Source: Anaerolineales bacterium
GTDB lineage: Bacteria; Chloroflexota; Anaerolineae; Anaerolineales; VGOW01
Length of the DNA stretch: 18,093 nt
Assembly (NCBI GenBank): GCA_919901875.1
Contig: CAKKQG010000026.1
Span: forward strand, 1-18,093
Reading direction: 5' to 3'
Position 1 is the stretch's first letter. Each line of letters starts with the position of its first letter. Below the pieces are notes generated by a model. That model did not search any database, was not told where the DNA came from, and saw only the letters and a list, made by a program, of their open reading frames with translations. Below are positions 12,970 through 18,093 of the stretch, piece by piece. The translations under genes were made by a program, and so were the position numbers.

Positions 12970-14162
12970 CGCTTCATCTCCAACAAGAGGGACTCAAATT
13001 CGTCGGTGAGTTTTTCCCAATCACAATTCTCTTCGACAAATTTGCGCGACGTTACGCCGAGAGTCTTTCGATAATCGGGATCAAGTAAACGATTCAACTC
13101 ATTAAGCAATTCTGTTTGAGAGATGTAAAGCACACCGTGGTTCGGCGGCACATCGCGCATGACAGCAGGAAGCGGCGAGGCGAGAACAGGTTTGCCGCTC
13201 GCCATGTATTCGTAAATTTTAATTGGCACAATGTGGCGCGTGATCGGTTTGAGATCGAAATACAACAGACACACATCGGACATCGCCATAAACTGCGGCA
13301 TGGTGTCGTAAGGCTGCGAACCGGCAAAGACGACGCGCTCGCCGAGATTCAATTCTCGATGCAGTGCTTTCAATTGCGGCTCACCTTCGCCCGCGCCGAC
13401 GACGAGCAATTTTACGTTGGCGGGCAATTGGGGCAGAGTCCGCATCACCGTGTCAACACCCACATGATCATAAAGCCAGCCGATGAACAGAAGGATCACG
13501 TCATCGCTTTTGAATCCAAGTTGAGATCGGAGGGATGCCGACTCCACACCCGAACCGAATCGCTGCAAGTCCACGCCGCTGCGAATCGTTTGCGCCGATG
13601 ATTCTTTCGCGCCCATGTTGATTCCATATTGGCGTAGCTCTTCGTTGATGTAGAGCGTGCGATCCGAAGCACGTAAAAGATTATGCTCAAAAAATTTTGC
13701 GACGGGTCGCAGAATCAGAGACGGGACGAGTGTGTAAAGCGAATCAATAACGTGAAAGAGAAACGGAATTTTTCGCTGACGCGCGGCGATGAGGGCGGGC
13801 AAGCCGGTGGAGAGAGCGTAGTTCACGATCACATCGGGCGGATTGAAAACAGGCGGATTGGAAATCCGCCGTACGAGTTCAGCGTAAAAAGTTAACAGCG
13901 AGATCGGGCGGGCGATGAGGGGCAGGCGAATGGTGAACGGGCGGATGACGGTGACACCGTTGGAGGGAGCGAGAGTCCGCTTCACGTTTGAATGAATCTG
14001 CCGATGGGCGATCAGCGGCGCGCGAGGAAATGGCTCGTAGAGAATCTCAAAGTCGAGGACGGTGACATCGTGACCGCGCGCGGCGAGTCGCTCGAAGAGA
14101 TGGTGCTGTTGATGAGGTCCGCGCTTGAGCCAATCGGTTTCCTGAACGACGGTGATACGCAT
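12966..14162 (-). CDS. family 4 glycosyltransferase (GT-B fold)
   Basis: A 398-residue soluble GT-B enzyme. I chose the ATG at 14162 (MRITVVQETDWLKRGPHQQHH) because the GPHQQHH acceptor loop then sits at the usual distance from the N-terminus; a TTG at 14177 is in frame but lies inside a palindromic repeat. The C-terminal domain has LLFIGWLYDHVGVDTVM (about 224-240), LLVVGAGEGE and the donor-site segment PIKIYEYMASGKPVLAS (about 313-329), where the usual E-x7-E is replaced by a shorter acidic arrangement around E318, as in glucuronosyl/fucosyl-type GT4 members. It overlaps the next gene by 4 bp. The RRISNPPVFNPPDV stretch near 98-111 contains a palindromic-repeat insertion. Nucleotide-sugar transfer is confident; specificity is unknown. 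Confidence 0.88.
   Translation of the reverse strand: MRITVVQETDWLKRGPHQQHHLFERLAARGHDVTVLDFEILYEPFPRAPLIAHRQIHSNVKRTLAPSNGVTVIRPFTIRLPLIARPISLLTFYAELVRRISNPPVFNPPDVIVNYALSTGLPALIAARQRKIPFLFHVIDSLYTLVPSLILRPVAKFFEHNLLRASDRTLYINEELRQYGINMGAKESSAQTIRSGVDLQRFGSGVESASLRSQLGFKSDDVILLFIGWLYDHVGVDTVMRTLPQLPANVKLLVVGAGEGEPQLKALHRELNLGERVVFAGSQPYDTMPQFMAMSDVCLLYFDLKPITRHIVPIKIYEYMASGKPVLASPLPAVMRDVPPNHGVLYISQTELLNELNRLLDPDYRKTLGVTSRKFVEENCDWEKLTDEFESLLLEMKR
13852..13870. repeat. small palindrome within GT4 coding sequence
   Basis: GGCGGATT (13852-13859), a 3-nt loop, AATCCGCC (13863-13870), preceded by another direct copy of GGCGGATTG at 13847-13855. On the coding strand this gives the NPPVFNPP peptide, which looks like an in-frame repeat inserted just before the conserved PDVIVNYA segment. 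Confidence 0.5.
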
Positions 14163-14171
14163 AATTTTGTG

Positions 14172-14192
14172 GCGCAAGTTGCCAACTTGCGC
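14172..14192. repeat. palindrome at the GT2/GT4 junction
   Basis: GCGCAAGTT (14172-14180), loop GCC, AACTTGCGC (14184-14192). It fills the 29-bp gap between the GT2 stop (14192-14194) and the GT4 ATG (14162) and takes the place where a ribosome binding site would be expected. Confidence 0.7.
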
Positions 14193-15331
14193 TACTTGCG
14201 CGCCTCAATGTCGAGCAAGCTCAAGAACAACGAACTAAAAATAATTTGCGTGCCACTCACGCCGAGCGTAAGACCGAGCAAGCCTAAACGCAGTTCGTTG
14301 ATGTTAGCAAAATTATGCTGCGCCCAGATAAAGACAATGTAGAGACCCAAGCCGAGTCCAGCGGCGAGAAAAATTAAACCGACGAGCAAACCACGTTCCA
14401 TAGACACATGGGCGTGAATCCAATCAATGAGCGCATCGCGTCTATCGAGTCCGTTGGCGACGAGGTAGCTCTTGCCTTGCAAGCCGAGCAACAAAATTTG
14501 TAAACCCAACATCGCCAACGCACTGCCAACGATCATGTAATGAAAGTCAACAAAAAATTTTCCGATAGTGAGAGGTCCATTTGCCAAGGCGATCAACGGA
14601 ATCCATCCCAAGATCACAAACATGAGTCCGGGTAAAATGAAAAGGGTTGTGGGACTTCGCAATAAAAGATAACGCAAGTGCCGCCAGCCATCGCGCCAGG
14701 TATTGAGCTTGCTCTCGCCGAGTCGCGGGTAATAGGTGATCGGCACTTCGGCGATTTTAAGTCGCGCTTGCGCCGCCGTAACGATCATCTCGCTGGCGTA
14801 CTCCATGCCCAGCGTGCGTAAATTTAATTTATCGTAGGCTTCGCGCCTGAAAGCCCTCATACCTGTATGGGCGTCGCTCACGCGCAAACCAAAAAGTGAA
14901 TTTAAAATTCCGGTGAGGATCGGATTGCCCACGTAACGATGCAGCCAAGGCATCGCCTTCGGCAAAATTTTTCCGCGCAAGCGAGAAGCAAGAACCAGAT
15001 CGTAGCCTTCACGAATCTTGGCAACGAGTCGCGGCACTTCACCAAAATCGTAAGTGTCGTCGCTGTCGCCCATCACAATGATCGGCGCGCGGGCGTGAGC
15101 AATGCCGTTGATATACGCGCTGCCATAACCGCGTTTCGCTGCATGAACAACGCGCGCGCCCGCTTGTGTGGCGATCTCTTGCGAGCCATCCGTTGAACCG
15201 TTGTCGCTGACGATCACTTCACCGCGCAACTTGCCTGCCTCAAAAGATCGCAATGCTTTCTCCACGCAAGCGCGAATCGTCGCCGCTTCATTCAAGCAAG
15301 GCAGCACAACTGAAACGTCTAAATCTGTCAC
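14192..15331 (-). CDS. GT2 polyprenol-phosphate sugar transferase (DPM1-like) with membrane tail
   Basis: A 379-residue enzyme with the GT-A fold of dolichol/polyprenol-phosphate mannosyl- or glucosyltransferases. Motifs: VSVVLPCLNEA (6-16), SDNGSTDGS (42-50), the metal/nucleotide DxD in MGDSDDTYD (D89, D91), SDAHTGMRAF (152-161) and the tail signature ESKLNTWRDGWRHLRYLLLRSP. Three or four hydrophobic segments follow (about 229-365), placing it in the inner membrane. It should move a sugar from a nucleotide donor to a polyprenyl phosphate, producing the lipid-linked donor that GT-C enzymes such as its neighbours use. I place the start at GTG 15331 because GAGG lies 5 nt upstream; a GTG at 15352 is in frame but sits inside a heptamer array. 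Mannose versus glucose cannot be decided. Confidence 0.9.
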   Translation of the reverse strand: MTDLDVSVVLPCLNEAATIRACVEKALRSFEAGKLRGEVIVSDNGSTDGSQEIATQAGARVVHAAKRGYGSAYINGIAHARAPIIVMGDSDDTYDFGEVPRLVAKIREGYDLVLASRLRGKILPKAMPWLHRYVGNPILTGILNSLFGLRVSDAHTGMRAFRREAYDKLNLRTLGMEYASEMIVTAAQARLKIAEVPITYYPRLGESKLNTWRDGWRHLRYLLLRSPTTLFILPGLMFVILGWIPLIALANGPLTIGKFFVDFHYMIVGSALAMLGLQILLLGLQGKSYLVANGLDRRDALIDWIHAHVSMERGLLVGLIFLAAGLGLGLYIVFIWAQHNFANINELRLGLLGLTLGVSGTQIIFSSLFLSLLDIEARK

Positions 15332-15340
15332 ATACACCTC

Positions 15341-15382
15341 ATCACGTATCACGTATCACGTATTGCGTATTTCGTATTCCGT
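15341..15382. repeat. six-unit heptamer array between two operon genes
   Basis: Six 7-bp units in strict phase: ATCACGT three times, then ATTGCGT, ATTTCGT, ATTCCGT. It ends 3 bp before the stop codon of the GT-C gene (15386) and begins 9 bp upstream of the GT2 start. It shares an exact 17-mer with the array at 9402-9470. Confidence 0.85.
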
Positions 15383-15385
15383 CCT

Positions 15386-17188
15386 TCATGGTTTCATCAC
15401 TCGATACACAATTAAACTACTCGACGGTCCCGTAAAAACTTGTTGCAATATACGGCGATCATTCACCAGATTCATCAGCTCTTTGTTTGAGACGCCATAA
15501 AGATCGTAGACGCTCACCCACCACGAGCCTAGCACAAAATAATCGTATTGCGCGAAAGACTCCAACGTCGCCGGATAGTTCACGTCAATCTGCCGATCTA
15601 CAAAATAATATGAGAAGCGCCCATCCATCGAAATGATCTTGGCATTCGTCGGCACGTAGTCGCGAATAAATTCAACCGCCGGATAGAGATCGCCTTTGGC
15701 GCGAATCAGGCGATCACGATACGAAGCCGTCGGCGCGAGAAGCCACTGCCGCGCCCCACCGAGATTCGCTTCACGAAGCGAGACGGCAACACCGATGATG
15801 ATGGCGATGATCGCGCCCCACTTCACTACGGGGATGCCGCCAACGCGCGCGGCGACTTCTTCCATCAACCCACCGACGATGAGCGCGTAGAATGGCAACA
15901 CAGTCAACAAGAATCGCGCGTCGTAAGAATATAACTGCCACCATAATAAAGTGTAAGGCGCCGCCCACAACAAACACCAAATCACTGTGAGACGTTTGAA
16001 GCGGATCATCGCCCACCCTAAGCCGATGGTGTAAAGCGCCGAGGCGGCAACACCGAAGTCGAGAGGCTTGCCGATAAACGGAATCAAATAGAGGATCGTG
16101 TTGTTCGCCTGTTGCGTATAGATGTAACCCGGCGTCGGGGCGAAGTTGATCAACCCATCATAATAAATGTTGCGCGCATACCACCATCCGCCGAAAAGGA
16201 AAGCGACGAGCAAAACGATGACGCCGTCGCGCACGATCACACTTCCGAAGTCGCACAAACCGCGAAAACTTCGGAAGTGTTGTGCCAACGCCCACACAAA
16301 CACCAAACCCAACGCGGGCAACATCGCAAAGCCCGCTTGCTTTGCCCACAACGAGAGTCCGGTCATCGCGCCCGCCATCACTGCCCACTTCACGTTACGC
16401 GTCGTCAGCCACACATCCAAACTATATGCGCCCAATACAAAATAAAGCGCGGATGGAATGTCCACGTAACCGTCGGCTGACCAATGCAGATAGAGTGGCG
16501 TGACGATCAACATCAACGCCGATGTGATGCCGCCTCTCACCCCGAACCATCGCCGCCCCAATGCCGCCGTCGCCAACACTGTGGCAATCGAAAACAAAAC
16601 CGGAATCACCCGCGCCAGTTGTTCGGCAAGTTGCCCTGTGGTTTGATAAACATAATTTGTGAGCGAGAAGATGTAGGCGTAAGCTATCGGCATCAACATC
16701 GGGTAGCCACGAATGTCACTTGTCACTTGTCCGCGCCACCACATCAGCTTAGCGTAATAGGCGTAGCGGCTGATCTCATCATCGCCGATGAACGGGTAAT
16801 AGGTGGCGTGACCTAAAACAATGATGAAGGCAATCACGCAAACGAGAATTGTCCATGCGATGGGATCACCTTGAAAGATTCTTTTAACCGCCGAGCGCGC
16901 AGAGAGCGCGGAGAGAAAATCTTTGATCTTTAATCTTTGTGGGAAAAATAAACTTGCCACCAAAACGATCACAGGAACGATCAACACCGTCCACGCATTA
17001 AGTTGCCACGCGCCGATGACGAACAAGCTCAAAGTCAAAACGCCAATGCCGAGTCCAAACGCGAGCGGCAATATGATGAGTCGTCGTTCATCGGTATCGA
17101 GATCGTTGAGCCACGAATCTAAAAAAGGTCGCATCATCCACGAGGCGGCAATTAACCATAACGAGCCCCAGAGATAAGCGGCTATCAT
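15386..17188 (-). CDS. GT-C membrane glycosyltransferase
   Basis: A 600-residue polytopic protein. The ATG at 17188 overlaps the TGA of the upstream methyltransferase gene as TGATG, so I prefer it to an in-frame ATG at 17227. About eleven hydrophobic segments occupy residues 1-455, followed by a soluble domain of about 140 residues. The first large outside loop has YPFIGDDEISRYAYYAKL with D136, D137 and E138, the acidic motif of GT-C enzymes acting on polyprenyl-linked sugars. WSADGYVDIPSALYF further on is also typical. Two loops are repeat-derived: about 85-104 (RLKIKDFLSALSARSAVKRI) and about 304-317 (HFRSFRGLCDFGSV), both between membrane helices and probably cytosolic. It most likely transfers a lipid-linked sugar to glycan or protein; the acceptor is unknown. 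Confidence 0.85.
   Translation of the reverse strand: MIAAYLWGSLWLIAASWMMRPFLDSWLNDLDTDERRLIILPLAFGLGIGVLTLSLFVIGAWQLNAWTVLIVPVIVLVASLFFPQRLKIKDFLSALSARSAVKRIFQGDPIAWTILVCVIAFIIVLGHATYYPFIGDDEISRYAYYAKLMWWRGQVTSDIRGYPMLMPIAYAYIFSLTNYVYQTTGQLAEQLARVIPVLFSIATVLATAALGRRWFGVRGGITSALMLIVTPLYLHWSADGYVDIPSALYFVLGAYSLDVWLTTRNVKWAVMAGAMTGLSLWAKQAGFAMLPALGLVFVWALAQHFRSFRGLCDFGSVIVRDGVIVLLVAFLFGGWWYARNIYYDGLINFAPTPGYIYTQQANNTILYLIPFIGKPLDFGVAASALYTIGLGWAMIRFKRLTVIWCLLWAAPYTLLWWQLYSYDARFLLTVLPFYALIVGGLMEEVAARVGGIPVVKWGAIIAIIIGVAVSLREANLGGARQWLLAPTASYRDRLIRAKGDLYPAVEFIRDYVPTNAKIISMDGRFSYYFVDRQIDVNYPATLESFAQYDYFVLGSWWVSVYDLYGVSNKELMNLVNDRRILQQVFTGPSSSLIVYRVMKP
16239..16280. repeat. palindromic element inside coding sequence, ACTTCCGAAGT arms, 16-nt loop
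   Basis: Perfect 13-bp arms ACACTTCCGAAGT (16239-16251) and ACTTCGGAAGTGT (16268-16280) with loop CGCACAAACCGCGAAA. The loop differs at one base from the intergenic element at 3739-3781 while the arms differ throughout. The 42-bp unit is a whole number of codons and is translated as HFRSFRGLCDFGSV in a loop of the GT-C protein. Confidence 0.82.
16881..16939. repeat. composite short tandem repeats inside coding sequence
   Basis: At 16919-16939 there are three 7-bp units (ATCTTTG, ATCTTTA, ATCTTTG). The adjoining 16881-16917 is a purine-rich run of GAGCGCG/GAGAGCG-like words that continues from AACCGCC. Together they encode about residues 85-104 of the GT-C protein, a charged loop between membrane helices. 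The heptamer part is clear; the second part is a looser repeat. Confidence 0.6.
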
Positions 17189-18093
17189 CACACGGATTCG
17201 AACGGCAGAGATTTGACTAACTCGCATTGTTGTTCGGCACTCAAACCACGCATGATCAAACGCGCGTGGGGAAAATAAGCATCGGTCACAGAAATTTCGG
17301 CGAACTTGCCTTGCGCTACGTCGCGCCGCACAAAAAATGCGTTCACGCCATTCGCTTCACAGCCGATCAACACGTATCCTTTTTCGTGTGCCAGTTTCGT
17401 TAACGCTTGCAGGGATGCGCCGCGACACAAACTATTCTCATCAGGCATAAAGTCCGCGTTGTAGGGGATGGTCACCGATTTTTCTGCGCCTAAAGAGGCG
17501 TTGTATTCAATCACTACTACGCGCGGCGAGATCGCCGTGATCGCTTTCCACACCCAATAATCATTGCCGTCAATATCAATGGACAGAAGATCGATCTCGC
17601 CCGCCATGCCACTCTCGCTTAATACTGTATTGATATTCTCCAGCGTCACAAAACACTGTCTGAAACGAATCGCGCGCGCGCCTGCGCCGATCATATCGGC
17701 ATAGAATCGCCGTGCCGATTCGATCCCTTCGGCGTCGGCATCCATCAAGAGTCCATGCCAGCCAAAGTTCAACGAAAGATTCGCCGTGTTACATTGCCGT
17801 CCATCTTGAATCCCAAATTCAACAAACTGCCGATTCGTTGCGCCGATCTTAGAAAAGACATACAACAAAATGCCGTCTTCATTGTTCTGCGAAAAGCATT
17901 TAAAGCCGTGAGCGTTGATCGCGTCTTTAAACTGCGGCAGCATCGCCAACATCGGATAGCGCGGAGTCAACAGCGTCGCCGTTAAGTTTCGCAGCTGCCG
18001 ATCCTGCGCGTCGAGACGGTGAAAGATGGCGCGATAATTTTCGATGGCGCGCCGCAATGCTTGAGGCAGCAAGCGTTTGATGATTTGTTTCAA
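17188..18093 (-). CDS. FkbM-like SAM-dependent methyltransferase (N-terminus at window edge)
   Basis: The frame is open to the right edge. The visible 301 codons begin with TTG at 18093, so the real start may be that codon or lie just outside. The N-terminal 60 residues are basic and helical (KQIIKRLLPQALRRAIENY). Then FSQNNEDGILLYVF (67-80), the SAM-binding motif QFVEFGIQDGRQCNTANL (89-106), GWHGLLMDAD (111-120) and a conserved IDLLSIDIDGNDYWVW segment follow. This pattern matches FkbM-related class I methyltransferases common in polysaccharide and glycan clusters, which usually methylate sugar hydroxyls. Its stop overlaps the next ATG by one base (TGATG), so it is the first visible gene of the glycan operon and is translationally coupled to the GT-C gene. 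Methylation of a sugar is inferred from context. Confidence 0.8.
   Translation of the reverse strand: MKQIIKRLLPQALRRAIENYRAIFHRLDAQDRQLRNLTATLLTPRYPMLAMLPQFKDAINAHGFKCFSQNNEDGILLYVFSKIGATNRQFVEFGIQDGRQCNTANLSLNFGWHGLLMDADAEGIESARRFYADMIGAGARAIRFRQCFVTLENINTVLSESGMAGEIDLLSIDIDGNDYWVWKAITAISPRVVVIEYNASLGAEKSVTIPYNADFMPDENSLCRGASLQALTKLAHEKGYVLIGCEANGVNAFFVRRDVAQGKFAEISVTDAYFPHARLIMRGLSAEQQCELVKSLPFESV

Noticed and set aside
14163..14177. TTG start five codons upstream for the GT4 gene
   Set aside because: It lies within the palindrome 14172-14192 and has no ribosome site; the ATG at 14162 gives the normal N-terminus.
17189..17227. Upstream ATG for the GT-C gene at 17227
   Set aside because: It would overlap the methyltransferase gene by 40 bp, while the ATG at 17188 forms a classical TGATG stop-start overlap.
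9475..18093. Pseudogenes caused by repeat insertion in the glycosyltransferases
   Set aside because: All inserted repeats keep the frame and catalytic motifs are intact, so no gene in the operon looks broken.

Overview
The window looks like a piece of an uncultured Chloroflexota (Anaerolineae-like) chromosome. This is inferred from the style of the genes: a threonine/alanine/proline-rich membrane-anchored protein, an Uma2-family protein, a long run of GT-C membrane glycosyltransferases, and many short AT-rich tandem and palindromic repeats between genes. There is no rRNA, tRNA, CRISPR array, transposase or phage gene here, so the assignment stays tentative.

Layout. (1) 1-1560, minus strand: an M42 metallo-aminopeptidase cut by the left edge, preceded by an anchored Thr/Ala/Pro-rich stalk protein. 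(2) 1561-1931: a divergent control region with two outward promoters of the form TTGCGY-17 nt-TATWAT and two large hairpins. (3) 1932-5281, plus strand: a GAF-PAS-class III adenylate cyclase with its own terminator, then a processive-type family 2 glycosyltransferase. (4) 5338-7536, minus strand: an AsnB-type amidotransferase translationally coupled to a small zinc-ribbon (YgiT-like) protein. (5) 7579-8181, plus strand: an Uma2 protein ending at a perfect 44-bp palindrome. (6) 8230-18093, minus strand: a seven-gene surface-glycan or glycoprotein operon, read right to left. It encodes an FkbM-like methyltransferase (cut or ending at the right edge), a GT-C membrane enzyme, a polyprenol-phosphate sugar transferase (DPM1-like GT2), a GT4, a second GT-C enzyme, a third polytopic GT-C-like protein and a final GT4.

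How the genes may work together (inference): the DPM1-like GT2 charges polyprenyl phosphate with a sugar, the GT-C proteins use such lipid-linked sugars on the outer face of the membrane, and the two GT4 enzymes, the methyltransferase and perhaps the AsnB amidotransferase build or decorate the glycan.

The most unusual signal is not a protein. Almost every short gap between genes is filled by a strict 7-bp tandem array, often as two arrays in inverted orientation, running nearly from stop codon to next start codon (694-800, 5284-5311, 9402-9470, 11319-11386, 15341-15382). Related arrays run into coding sequence (5621-5648, 12933-12960, 16919-16939). A second repeat class is a set of palindromic elements whose arms are either ACCCTTCGGGT-like or ACTTCCGAAGT-like. 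Two loop types occur, each with both arm types, and each with one intergenic copy and one in-frame copy inside a membrane glycosyltransferase gene.
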